Shown: one piece after another, positions 8,672 through 17,326 of the stretch
Position numbering within the stretch: the first letter of the stretch is position 1
Layout of the letters: every line of letters begins with the position of its first letter
Source: Palsa-1392 sp963819975
Lineage (GTDB): Bacteria > Verrucomicrobiota > Verrucomicrobiia > Chthoniobacterales > UBA10450
Direction of reading: 5' to 3'
Assembly (NCBI GenBank): GCA_963819975.1
Contig: CAWFYE010000009.1
Coordinates: 1 to 64,000 of the forward strand
DNA: 64,000 nt
Position numbers and translations under genes: made by a program
The notes under the pieces: model-generated
Database searches by the model: none
The model's input: the letters and a program-made list of their open reading frames with translations, nothing else
What the model was told of the DNA's origin: nothing

Positions 8672-10249
8672 GTGTCTAGTTTCGGTCGCCTGCCGTGTGA
8701 TGAGCCGATCCGGGCGCAACCGGTCGCCGCCCCCTGCTCCCGCGCCGCTGGCCGCTGGATTCTGGCGGCGACCATTCTGGCCTCGAGCATGGCGTTCATC
8801 GACGGCACGGTCGTAAACGTCGCTCTGCCCGCCCTGCAGCGGGCGCTTCAGGCGGACGTGATCGACGTGCAATGGGTTGTCGAAGCCTACTCTCTGCTGC
8901 TCGCCGCTTTTCTGCTCGTCGGCGGTTCGTTAGGCGATGAGTTTGGACGGCGGCGCATCTTTTTGCTCGGCGTCACTCTCTTCGCGCTCGCCTCGGCCTG
9001 GTGTGGCTTCGCTCCGACGATCGGACAATTGATCGCAGCCCGCGCGGTCCAGGGACTGGGCGCCGCCCTTCTTGTCCCCGGAAGTCTGGCCATCATCAGC
9101 AGCTCTTTCGCCGTCGAGGAGCGCGGCCGCGCGATCGGCACATGGTCGGGCTTTAGTGCCATCACGGCTGCGATTGGGCCGGTCCTTGGTGGCTGGTTAA
9201 TCGAGAACGTCTCCTGGCGCGCGGTCTTCTTCATCAATCTCCCGCTTGCCGCTCTCGTCATCGCGATTTCGTTCTGGCGCGTTCCAGAGAGCGTGAGCAC
9301 GGAAAAGGCCCGGCTCGACTGGCCGGGCGCGATTCTCGGCGCACTCGGTCTCGGCACGCTGGTTTACGGGTTGATCGAATCGTCGCGGATTGGTTTCACC
9401 CATCCGGCGGTCGTGTTCTCGCTCGGCGCAGCCGTCGTCCTGCTCGGGCTCTTCGTCCTCAACGAAGCCAATCGCTCCTCTCCAATGCTGCCGCTCGGTC
9501 TTTTCCGCGGACGCGCTTTTGCTGGGGCGAATCTCCTCACCCTCTTTCTCTACGGTGCGCTCGGCGGCACACTGTTCTTCCTGCCGCTCAACTTGATTCA
9601 GGTCCAGCATTACACTTCGACTGCAGCAGGCGCGGCTCTTCTTCCCTTTATTCTCATCATGTTCGTCCTGTCGCGGTGGTCGGGCGGTTTGCTGGGCAAA
9701 TACGGCGCCAAAATTCCGCTCGTCGTGGGGCCGCTGATTGCGGCGGCCGGGTTTGCGCTTTTCCTGCGGCCGGGAATGGGCGGCAGTTATTGGACGACAT
9801 TTTTCCCGGCAGTCGCCGTCCTTGGCCTGGGGATGGCGGTGAGCGTCGCGCCGCTCACGACCACGGTGATGAATTCGGTCCCGGAAAGCCGGGTGGGAAT
9901 AGCTTCTGGAATTAACAACGCCGTTTCGCGCACTGCGGGTCTGCTCGCGATCGCGGTTTTCGGAATCGTGATATTGCAGAGCTTCGAGCGGCAGCTGGAT
10001 CGCCAGTTGCAAGAGGTCACTCTACCGCCCGCGACGAAAGCCGCCCTCGCGGACCAGCGCGACCGCCTCGCTGGCGTGGAATTGCCCCCCGATCTTGACC
10101 CTGCCAGTCATCAGCTTGCCCGCAACGCGATCGAACAATCTTTCGTCGGCGGGTTTCGCGTTGTCATGACGCTGGGCGTCCTGCTCGCGGTCGGCAGCGC
10201 AGTCTGTGCCGGCATTCTGCTTCCGCGGTCGGGCGAAAAGTGGAGCTGA
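8672..10249 (+). CDS. MFS drug exporter, DHA2 (14-helix, EmrB/QacA) family
   Basis: A 525-residue inner-membrane proton antiporter. The first helix carries the DHA2 signature FIDGTVVNVALPALQ. The loop motif GSLGDEFGRRRIFLLG, the antiporter motif C region (GPVLGGWLIENVSWRAVFFINLP) and a total of about 14 hydrophobic segments fit the family, whose usual length is 450-530. The chosen GTG start leaves a ~30-residue hydrophilic leader before the first helix; a later start cannot be excluded. It diverges from the TetR gene and probably exports the compound that regulator senses. Confidence 0.92.
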   Translation: MSSFGRLPCDEPIRAQPVAAPCSRAAGRWILAATILASSMAFIDGTVVNVALPALQRALQADVIDVQWVVEAYSLLLAAFLLVGGSLGDEFGRRRIFLLGVTLFALASAWCGFAPTIGQLIAARAVQGLGAALLVPGSLAIISSSFAVEERGRAIGTWSGFSAITAAIGPVLGGWLIENVSWRAVFFINLPLAALVIAISFWRVPESVSTEKARLDWPGAILGALGLGTLVYGLIESSRIGFTHPAVVFSLGAAVVLLGLFVLNEANRSSPMLPLGLFRGRAFAGANLLTLFLYGALGGTLFFLPLNLIQVQHYTSTAAGAALLPFILIMFVLSRWSGGLLGKYGAKIPLVVGPLIAAAGFALFLRPGMGGSYWTTFFPAVAVLGLGMAVSVAPLTTTVMNSVPESRVGIASGINNAVSRTAGLLAIAVFGIVILQSFERQLDRQLQEVTLPPATKAALADQRDRLAGVELPPDLDPASHQLARNAIEQSFVGGFRVVMTLGVLLAVGSAVCAGILLPRSGEKWS

Positions 10250-10319
10250 TCCCCCGCTCGCCGGAAAATCATGGCGCGCAGGTGACGCCTCGCGCACGTA
10301 GTTTAGATTCCAGTAACGA

Positions 10320-10727
10320 ATGAACACGATCCGCGGAATCAAATTGCGCTGGCTGCACGAAACACTCGGTGACGTGACCTACCAGATGACTCGTCTGCAA
10401 TTTATGCAACTCGGCCCCTATCGCTGGCGACCGGCGATCAACGCCTTCCAATGCGACAAAGGCCTGCGCATCTGCGTTGATCTGGCCGGGGTCGATCGCT
10501 CACAAGTCGATCTCACCGTCGAGCCGAAGCGCGTCGTCCTGCGCGGTACCCGCCAGGCACCCGAACCAGCCGAGGATGAAGGACGGGCCGTGCGAATGAT
10601 CGCGTTCGAGATCGACTACGGACCCTTCGAACGGGTCGTGGATTTGCCGGCCGCCATCGACGTCGACCAGGCAAGCGCGGAGCAGCACAACGGATTTCTT
10701 TGGATCGAGCTGCCCTTCAAGCAATGA
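10320..10727 (+). CDS. Hsp20-like small heat shock protein
   Basis: A 135-residue protein with an alpha-crystallin-type fold from about residue 38 on: PAINAFQCDKGLRICVDLAGV, then VDLTVEPKRVVLRGTR and a final strand GFLWIELPFK. The typical GVL motif is replaced by NGFLWIEL, so it is a divergent member. Holdase chaperone activity is known for the family. Lon follows 87 bases downstream on the same strand, a pairing that makes sense for handling aggregated protein. Confidence 0.88.
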   Translation: MNTIRGIKLRWLHETLGDVTYQMTRLQFMQLGPYRWRPAINAFQCDKGLRICVDLAGVDRSQVDLTVEPKRVVLRGTRQAPEPAEDEGRAVRMIAFEIDYGPFERVVDLPAAIDVDQASAEQHNGFLWIELPFKQ

Positions 10728-10814
10728 ACGACGAACGACTCGAGTACCCTGCAAGAAGCGGGCGAGAATCCCTCGCCCACGAGCGGCACCGCGCAAGTCA
10801 GCGGCTTTGACGAG

Positions 10815-13154
10815 ATGCCGGCAATTCCCAACACGTTGGCCATACTTCCGGTCCGCGGGTTCGTGGTTTTTCCGCGGACGGTCGCCCCGCTTAACGTCGA
10901 GCGTCCGGCTTCGATCCAGTTGCTGAACGAAACACTGCCGCAAAACAAGATTATCGGGCTCGTCGCGCAAAGGGACGAAACCAAAGAGGAGCCCGGCGAA
11001 GCGGATCTCTATCAGGTTGGCACGGCAGTTACAGTCCTGAAACTGCTGCGCCAGGCGGATAACCGCGTCGTAATTATCGCGCAGGGCTTGCGCCGTTTCG
11101 CCATTCACAAGATGATCCAGACGACGCCTTACCTGCGGGCGGAAATCGAGGTGCTCGATACGCTGGCAGCCCCGACGACAAAAGAATTCGAAGCTGCTTT
11201 CCGCAATCTTCGCGACTCGGCCGGCAAACTTTTGGAGCTAACGCCCGATGTTCCCGAGCAGGCTCGCGCGATCGTGCTCGGGATCGAGGGCGCGGAAGAA
11301 TTAGCCGATTTCCTGGCGCCGAATTTGAACCTCGACGTTGCCCAAAAGCAGGCCCTGCTCGAGGAAAATGATCTCGAGAAAAGGATACACGTGGCGCAGG
11401 CGAGCATTTCGTCGCAACTCGAGATCGCGCAGATCCAGCAAAAGTTGCAGCAGGATGTGCAATCGCAATTTTCCGACGCGCAACGCCGCGCCTACCTGCG
11501 CGAGCAGGTAAAGGCGATCCAGCGCGAACTCGGCGAGGGCGATTCCGGCGCGGAAGAACAGCGGGCGCAACTTCGTCAGAAACTCGATGAAGCGAAGCCG
11601 CCGCAAGCCGTCTTGGAACATGCGGAGCGCGAGCTAAAACGTCTCGATTTCATCCCGCAGGCAAGCCCGGATTATTCCGTGATAGTGACTTACGTCGAGA
11701 CGATCGCGGAATTGCCCTGGTCGAAGATGAGCGAGGACAATCTCGATCTCGACAAGGCGCAAGAGATTCTCGATCGCGACCACTACGATCTCGAAAAAGT
11801 GAAGCGGCGCCTGATCGAATATCTCGCCGTGCGCAAACTAAACCCGACCGGGCACGGGCCGATTCTTTGTTTCCTCGGACCTCCCGGCGTGGGCAAAACG
11901 AGCCTCGGTCAATCGATCGCCGATGCGCTCGGGCGGAAATTCGTTAGGATGAGCCTCGGCGGGATTCGTGATGAGGCCGAGATTCGCGGTCACCGCCGCA
12001 CTTACATTGGCTCGATGCCGGGCCGGATCATCCAGGAGCTGCGCCGCGCCGGGACGCGTAACCCGGTCATGATGCTGGACGAGATCGACAAGCTTGGGAC
12101 CGACTTTCGTGGCGACCCGGCGAGTGCTCTTCTCGAAGTGCTAGATCCGCGCCAGAATTTTTCTTTCGTCGATCGTTACCTCGATGTGCCCTTCGATCTG
12201 TCCCAGATCATTTTCATCGCGACCGCGAACTACATCGAAGGCGTGCCGGAACCGATGCGCGATCGGATGGAGATCATCCAGCTGGCCGGCTATACCGGAC
12301 GCGAGAAGCTGGAGATCGCGCGCCGCTATCTCGTTAGGCGACAGCTCGAAGAGAACGGACTTAAGCCCGAACAATGCGAATGGGACGAAGCCGCGCTCGT
12401 TACCGTGATCGACAATTACACGCACGAAGCCGGCGTCCGCGAATTGGAGCGCCAGCTCGGCGCGGTCATCCGCGGGGTCGCCGCGCAGGTCGCCCGCGGC
12501 AAGACGGAGCACGTCAAGGTTACGCCTGATCTCGTGGCTGAGATGCTCGGACCGGCTCGCTACATTCACGACACGAAATTGACGGCGAACAAACCGGGTG
12601 TCGTCACCGGACTCGCCTACACCCCGGTCGGTGGCGAAGTCCTGCACATCGAGGCGACTCGCTACCCGGGGAAGGGAAACATCACCCTCACCGGCCAGAT
12701 CGGAAACGTGATGAAGGAATCGATGCAGGCCGCGCTCTCGCTAGTCCGGAGCCGCGATGGGCAAATCGGGGCGGCGCCGAAAGATTTTGGCGAGACGGAT
12801 ATTCACGTTCATGTCCCGGCTGGCGCGGTTCCGAAAGACGGGCCTTCCGCCGGAGTCGCGATGTTCACCGCGCTCGCCTCACTTTTTAGCAACACGCCGG
12901 TTCGTTCCGATGTCGCGATGACAGGCGAGATCACCCTCCGCGGGCTGGTTCTGCCGATCGGCGGTTTAAAGGAAAAAAGCCTGGCCGCGATGCGCGCCGG
13001 AATCACGACCGTCATCATCCCGAAGCAGAACGAGAAAGACCTGGTCGACATTCCGGAGGAGGCGAAAGAGAAAATCCAATTTGTTCCGGTCGAAACAGTA
13101 GACGAAGTCTTGCAGACCGCGCTCGAGCAACCGCCTTCACCTTACGAAGGGTAA
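10815..13154 (+). CDS. lon: ATP-dependent protease Lon
   Basis: A 779-residue AAA+ serine protease that degrades damaged and regulatory proteins in the cytoplasm. Domain order is normal: LON substrate domain (LPVRGFVVFPRTVAPLNVER), coiled-coil region, AAA+ domain with Walker A GPPGVGKTSLG and Walker B VMMLDEIDK, and the P domain with catalytic Ser in KDGPSAGVAMFTA and Lys in PIGGLKEKSLAA. The frame is open upstream to 10728 with a hydrophilic Ser/Thr/Glu-rich run but no ATG, GTG or TTG, so ATG at 10815 is the start I can defend. Two copies of the CCTAACGA-type motif lie inside (11941, 12331), both encoding Val-Arg. Confidence 0.97.
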   Translation: MPAIPNTLAILPVRGFVVFPRTVAPLNVERPASIQLLNETLPQNKIIGLVAQRDETKEEPGEADLYQVGTAVTVLKLLRQADNRVVIIAQGLRRFAIHKMIQTTPYLRAEIEVLDTLAAPTTKEFEAAFRNLRDSAGKLLELTPDVPEQARAIVLGIEGAEELADFLAPNLNLDVAQKQALLEENDLEKRIHVAQASISSQLEIAQIQQKLQQDVQSQFSDAQRRAYLREQVKAIQRELGEGDSGAEEQRAQLRQKLDEAKPPQAVLEHAERELKRLDFIPQASPDYSVIVTYVETIAELPWSKMSEDNLDLDKAQEILDRDHYDLEKVKRRLIEYLAVRKLNPTGHGPILCFLGPPGVGKTSLGQSIADALGRKFVRMSLGGIRDEAEIRGHRRTYIGSMPGRIIQELRRAGTRNPVMMLDEIDKLGTDFRGDPASALLEVLDPRQNFSFVDRYLDVPFDLSQIIFIATANYIEGVPEPMRDRMEIIQLAGYTGREKLEIARRYLVRRQLEENGLKPEQCEWDEAALVTVIDNYTHEAGVRELERQLGAVIRGVAAQVARGKTEHVKVTPDLVAEMLGPARYIHDTKLTANKPGVVTGLAYTPVGGEVLHIEATRYPGKGNITLTGQIGNVMKESMQAALSLVRSRDGQIGAAPKDFGETDIHVHVPAGAVPKDGPSAGVAMFTALASLFSNTPVRSDVAMTGEITLRGLVLPIGGLKEKSLAAMRAGITTVIIPKQNEKDLVDIPEEAKEKIQFVPVETVDEVLQTALEQPPSPYEG

Positions 13155-13332
13155 CTCGCCGCCCCTCAACAAATTGCTTGTCCCGCCTGCGCGGCGCGCT
13201 AAGATTGCGGTCCCGAATGGAGAATCGCGACTCGGCTGGTCCGGCCGCGATGCGCCAAAGGATGCATAGCGACATCAACATCCCAACCGCCGATCAGTCC
13301 GAGAACCGGATGGTCGCTTTCCATGAATCACC

Positions 13333-13365
13333 ACCGTGCCCGCAGTCGTTAGGCACGGTTTTTTT
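13333..13365 (+). terminator. Rho-independent terminator/attenuator directly before the serine palmitoyltransferase gene
   Basis: ACCGTGCC (13333-13340) pairs with GGCACGGT (13352-13359), with an 11-base loop, followed by seven T. The ATG of the next gene begins at the base after the T run. It could end the lon transcript or attenuate transcription into the lipid operon. The loop and 3' arm contain TCGTTAGG (13346-13353). Confidence 0.75.
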
Positions 13366-14619
13366 ATGAATGATAACCCTGCCGATCTTAGCTTGAGCAA
13401 CTTCATCGCTGGCGAGGGGCGCGACCCGCTCCAGGCGCCCGCCAGTTTCACCCGCTGGATGGAGGCCGGGGCGTGGGCGATCGAACTTTACGAGCCGGAG
13501 ATGCGCTCCGCGGCTGAGGCCCGCACCACCATCACCTACGCCGGGAAACCGAAGCCAGTTATCAATCTCTGCTCTTATAACTACCTCGGACTGGCCAATC
13601 ATCCGGAGGTCATCGCCGCGGCGCAGGAAGCGCTCACCACCCACGGGCTCGGGGCCTGCGGCTCGCCCATGCTCTCTGGGATGACCGATTTGCATCGCGA
13701 ATTGGAACGCAAACTTGCGAAATTCCTCGGGCGCGAAGACGCCATGCTTTTCAACAGCGGCTTCGGCGGCGCGCTCGGGACGATCTCCGGTCTGCTTCGC
13801 AAGACGGACGTCGCGATCCTCGACAATCGTTCCCACCTCAGTCTGCGCGACGGCGCGACCCTCTCCCGCTGCCGGATGGAGAAATTTGAGCATAACGATC
13901 CTGCGGCACTCGCGTCTTCGTTAGGCCGGCACGCCGGGAAACGCCAGTTGGTCGTGATCGAGGGCATTTATTCAATGGATGGCGATTTCGGAAATCTGGA
14001 GGCGCTGATCAAGGTCGCCGAAGAACACGGCGCGAGCGTCTTCATCGATGAAGCGCATTCCATTCTCGCCTGCGGCGAACATGGGCGCGGTGCGGCGGAA
14101 AAGTTTGGAGTCGAGGATCGCATTCCCCTCACCTACGGAACTTTTTCCAAGGCCTTCGGTGCTCTGGGCGGATTCGTTGCCGGCTCGCGCGAGACGCTGC
14201 AATACCTTCGCTTCTACGCCCATCCCTATGTCTATTCCTGCGCGCTCCCCCCGGTTGTGGTCGCGGCCATTCTCAAGGCGCTCGAAATCGGCGCCAACCA
14301 GCCCGAGCTCCGCACTCGACTCTGGGAGAACGCCGATTATTTCCGGAGCCAATTGCAGGGACTTGGAATCGACACCGGAAATTCAAACACCTACGTGATG
14401 CCAATTGTGATCGGCGACCGCGAGCGAATGTACCGCGCCGGCCACGAACTGCGGAGCCGCGGACTCTGGGTCGCGCCGGTGGATTATCCGGCGGTGCCGC
14501 AGGATCGGATTTGTTTCCGCGCCTGTGTCACGGCGCTGCACACGCGGTCCGATTTGGACGAGGCGCTCAACATTCTGGCCGACACACTTCTGCCGGTGCA
14601 GATCGCGCAGCACGCCTAG
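13366..14619 (+). CDS. spt: Serine palmitoyltransferase-type alpha-oxoamine synthase
   Basis: A 417-residue PLP enzyme of the SPT/KBL/BioF family. For SPT the reaction is L-serine plus acyl-CoA (or acyl-ACP) to 3-ketosphinganine. Visible motifs: NLCSYNYLGLANHPE, GACGSPMLSGMTDLHRELE, DEAHS, and the PLP lysine in TYGTFSKAFGALGG. The assignment to sphingolipid synthesis over biotin or threonine metabolism rests on context: the next genes are a sphingolipid desaturase, a CDP-alcohol transferase, a 2-hydroxylase and a GNAT protein, each 20-23 bases apart. ATG 13366 is preferred; the frame is open 30 bases further upstream but that part encodes the terminator hairpin. Confidence 0.85.
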   Translation: MNDNPADLSLSNFIAGEGRDPLQAPASFTRWMEAGAWAIELYEPEMRSAAEARTTITYAGKPKPVINLCSYNYLGLANHPEVIAAAQEALTTHGLGACGSPMLSGMTDLHRELERKLAKFLGREDAMLFNSGFGGALGTISGLLRKTDVAILDNRSHLSLRDGATLSRCRMEKFEHNDPAALASSLGRHAGKRQLVVIEGIYSMDGDFGNLEALIKVAEEHGASVFIDEAHSILACGEHGRGAAEKFGVEDRIPLTYGTFSKAFGALGGFVAGSRETLQYLRFYAHPYVYSCALPPVVVAAILKALEIGANQPELRTRLWENADYFRSQLQGLGIDTGNSNTYVMPIVIGDRERMYRAGHELRSRGLWVAPVDYPAVPQDRICFRACVTALHTRSDLDEALNILADTLLPVQIAQHA

Positions 14620-14640
14620 GGCCTCGAACCGCATCTTTTC

Positions 14641-15654
14641 GTGCAACAATCTTTTTTTTACTCGGAGCTGGGCCATCCGCATACCGGCCGGGCGCGAGCC
14701 ATCATCAAAACGCATCCGGAAGTCCGCCAACTCATGGGTCGCAATCCCTGGACGCTGCTGATCGCTCTTGCGGTCGTTAGTCTGCAAACCGCGCTCGCCT
14801 TTGTTTTCGGGAAACTGGGTTTCGGCTACTGGTGGTTGAGTCTGCTCGTCGCTTACGGCGTGGGCGCTTTCGCCAATCATTCCATGTACGTGCTGATCCA
14901 CGACGCCATTCACAATCTCATCCTGCCGAGCAAGAGCTGGAACAAGATGATCGCGATCTTCGCCGATCTGCCCAACCTCCTGCCCGGCGCGATGGGGTTT
15001 CAGGTTTATCACTTAAAGCACCACTCCCACCAGGGCGATTACGAGTATGACGCCGACCTCGCCAATCAATGGGAGGCTCAACTGGTTGGGAACAGGTGGT
15101 ACGCCAAGGCGCTTTGGTTCCTCCTCTTTCCGATCGTGCAGTTGACCCGGCCACCGCGGATCAAGGCCTATCGGATGTGGAACCGCTGGATCTTCATCAA
15201 CCTCATCTGCGCCCTCGCCTACGACGCTGCCATCGTTTACTTCTGCGGCTGGGCCGGACTGTTTTACCTGCTCTGTTCCTTTTCGTTTTCGATCGGCCTG
15301 CACCCGGTCGGTGCGCGCTGGATTCAGGAGCATTATACGAACGATCCCGACCAGGAAACCTACAGCTATTACGGGCCGATCAATCGTGTCTGCCTGAACA
15401 TGGGTTACCACAACGAGCATCACGATTTCCCAACCATCCCCTGGAATAATCTGCCCCGGCTGCGCGCGCTCGCCCCGGAGTACTACGACACCTTGAAATA
15501 CCATCGCTCCTGGAGCCGCCTCCTCTTCCAGTTCATTTTCGATCCGGAATACACCTTGTTCTGCCGGGTCGAACGGACGCGAGATCGCGAGATGGCTCCG
15601 AGCGCTAGGAAGCCTCGCGAAGCCCTCTTGCCGGAGTTGGCCTCGCGCAGTTAG
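14641..15654 (+). CDS. Sphingolipid delta-4 desaturase (DEGS/DES1-like)
   Basis: A 337-residue membrane di-iron desaturase. In eukaryotes this family inserts the 4,5 double bond of dihydroceramide. The N-terminus matches the small Lipid_DES domain that marks sphingolipid desaturases (FFYSELGHPHTGR then THPEVRQLMGRNP). The three histidine boxes are complete: HDAIHN, HLKHHSHQGD and HNEHHDFP. The C-terminal half after the third box (LRALAPEYYDTLKYHRSW) also follows the eukaryotic enzyme. Four to six hydrophobic helices. Start is GTG with no evident Shine-Dalgarno. Ordinary bacterial acyl-lipid desaturases lack the Lipid_DES segment, so I am fairly sure of the subfamily. Confidence 0.9.
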   Translation: MQQSFFYSELGHPHTGRARAIIKTHPEVRQLMGRNPWTLLIALAVVSLQTALAFVFGKLGFGYWWLSLLVAYGVGAFANHSMYVLIHDAIHNLILPSKSWNKMIAIFADLPNLLPGAMGFQVYHLKHHSHQGDYEYDADLANQWEAQLVGNRWYAKALWFLLFPIVQLTRPPRIKAYRMWNRWIFINLICALAYDAAIVYFCGWAGLFYLLCSFSFSIGLHPVGARWIQEHYTNDPDQETYSYYGPINRVCLNMGYHNEHHDFPTIPWNNLPRLRALAPEYYDTLKYHRSWSRLLFQFIFDPEYTLFCRVERTRDREMAPSARKPREALLPELASRS

Positions 15655-15677
15655 GTCCGCCGCTCCCGCCCTCGCCC

Positions 15678-16598
15678 ATGCCAACAGCCGTCGAGGGCAC
15701 CTACAAAAATCGCGACGTCGAAGGGCTGCTCGACATTTATTTTTATCGCCGAGTCGGGTTCGCCCTCGCTACTGTTTTCGTCCGGTTGGGCCTGACTCCG
15801 ACCGGCGTGACGCTCCTAGGTCTAATCTCCGGACTCGCGGCCGGGCATCTCTACTACTATCCCGACCTGCGTCTGAATCTGTTCGGGATGGGCTTGCACA
15901 TCCTCTCCAACGCACTCGATAACGCGGATGGACAGCTCGCTCGCCTAACGAACACGGGAAGTCGGGCCGGCCGGATCCTCGACAGCCTTTCGGATCATAT
16001 CGTCTTTGTTGGAATTTACCTCCACCTCGTCCTGCGCTGTCTTGCCGGGGGTGCTTCTCCGGCGATCTGGCTGCTCGCCTTTGCCGCCGGCCTGAGTCAC
16101 GCCGTGCAGGGCGGTTTTGCCGATTACTTCCGCAACGCCTATCTATTTTTTGTCGCCGGTCGGTCCCGGGCAGAGGTTGATTCCTCGGCGAGGCTACGGG
16201 CCGAATACGAGCAACTCCTCTGGCGGCGCGAGCCCTGGCAGAAGTTTCTTCTTCGCACCTATCTGAATTTCACCCTCGGCCAGGAGAAGTTTTCGCCGAA
16301 CCTGATGCGCTTGCGAGCTGCGGCCTGGCGGGCTTTTCCCTCCGCGATTCCGGAGGCCCTTCAATCTCGCTATCGCGCCGCAACCCAGCCGCTCTTGAAA
16401 TGGATCGGCCTCCTGATGACGAACACGCGCATGCTGATCCTGTTTCTGGTCTTGATCCTGGATCACCCGGCTTGGTATTTTCTCGCGGAGCTGACGGTCT
16501 TAAATCTGATCCTGGCTTATGCTCTCATGCGCCAAAACCAGCTTTGCCGTCTCTTCCTGCCAGAGGTCGAGAATTTTGCGCCTGCCGTGCAACGATAG
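15678..16598 (+). CDS. CDP-alcohol phosphotransferase, probably sphingolipid head-group enzyme
   Basis: A 306-residue integral membrane enzyme. The family signature D-G-x2-A-R-x8-G-x3-D-x3-D is complete, read as DNADGQLARLTNTG followed by SRAGRILDSLSDH at about residues 85-110. Six or so hydrophobic segments follow. The family moves a phospho-alcohol between a CDP-linked donor and an acceptor, for example CDP-inositol or CDP-diacylglycerol. Its place inside the sphingolipid operon (23 bases after the desaturase, 21 before the hydroxylase) suggests that ceramide or its product is a substrate. The exact head group is not readable; inositol phosphate is my guess from nearby ino1 and an IPCT-like gene. 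Confidence 0.85.
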   Translation: MPTAVEGTYKNRDVEGLLDIYFYRRVGFALATVFVRLGLTPTGVTLLGLISGLAAGHLYYYPDLRLNLFGMGLHILSNALDNADGQLARLTNTGSRAGRILDSLSDHIVFVGIYLHLVLRCLAGGASPAIWLLAFAAGLSHAVQGGFADYFRNAYLFFVAGRSRAEVDSSARLRAEYEQLLWRREPWQKFLLRTYLNFTLGQEKFSPNLMRLRAAAWRAFPSAIPEALQSRYRAATQPLLKWIGLLMTNTRMLILFLVLILDHPAWYFLAELTVLNLILAYALMRQNQLCRLFLPEVENFAPAVQR

Positions 16599-16619
16599 AT
16601 TTTTCCGAGCGACCCGACG

Positions 16620-17306
16620 TTGATTGAGCCCCAGAAATCGAGCATGATACCGCGGATGCCGCAGCGCTTTGTCTCCAACAAGAACGAATCGGTCCGCATG
16701 TTCGAGAGCGATTTCATGGAGTTCTTTTCGCACGTGCATCCGGTGACGCCGATCGTCATCTACCTGCCGCTAATGAGCTACATGCTCTACCTCGCAGCTG
16801 GTCCACGCGCGGTGCCACTCGGCATCGTGGCCGGCCTCTTCGTCGCCGGCATCCTCATCTGGAGTTTCGTTGAATACACGATGCACCGCTGGGTTTTCCA
16901 TTACCAACCGAAGAGAAAATGGGGCCAGTTCCTCCACTTCATGCTCCACGGCGTGCACCACGATTACCCGAACGATGCCAGCCGGCTGGTCATGCCGCCG
17001 GCCGTAAGCCTGCCGCTCGCGGTCATTTTCTACACCCTCTTCGCGTTTCTTTTTGGCCGGTTTTCCCCGGCCGCCTTCGCCGGTCTGCTCGCCGGTTATC
17101 TCTTCTACGACACGCTGCACTACGCGACGCATCATTTCGCGATGAAACGCGGCGTCTGGCTCTGGCTGAAGAAGTATCACATGCGGCACCACTACCAGGA
17201 CGATGAGGTCGGCTACGGCGTGACCTCCCCTCTCTGGGACGTTGTTTTCGGAACGAGGGAAGAAACCGAAGCGCCGGAAGCAAACGAGGCTCAGGTCAAG
17301 CTCTGA
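16620..17306 (+). CDS. Fatty acid 2-hydroxylase-like membrane di-iron enzyme
   Basis: A protein of 228 residues from TTG 16620, or 220 from ATG 16644. Histidine motifs are those of the sterol desaturase/FA2H superfamily: EYTMHRWVFH, HGVHHDYPNDASRLVMPP, YDTLHYATHH and KKYHMRHHYQDDEVGYGV, ending SPLWDVVFGT. The HHxxPxDxSRLVxPP stretch matches fatty acid 2-hydroxylase (SCS7/FA2H), which hydroxylates the N-acyl chain of ceramide. The cytochrome b5 domain found in fungal and animal FA2H is absent, as in many bacterial homologues. Four or five membrane helices. Third partner of the sphingolipid genes in the operon. Confidence 0.85.
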   Translation: MIEPQKSSMIPRMPQRFVSNKNESVRMFESDFMEFFSHVHPVTPIVIYLPLMSYMLYLAAGPRAVPLGIVAGLFVAGILIWSFVEYTMHRWVFHYQPKRKWGQFLHFMLHGVHHDYPNDASRLVMPPAVSLPLAVIFYTLFAFLFGRFSPAAFAGLLAGYLFYDTLHYATHHFAMKRGVWLWLKKYHMRHHYQDDEVGYGVTSPLWDVVFGTREETEAPEANEAQVKL

Positions 17307-17326
17307 GCGGACGGACCAGCGCAGAT

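Noticed and set aside
13178..13369. 63-codon plus-strand frame between lon and the SPT gene
   Set aside because: It runs through the terminator hairpin and T run and ends inside the next gene's start; composition does not look coding.
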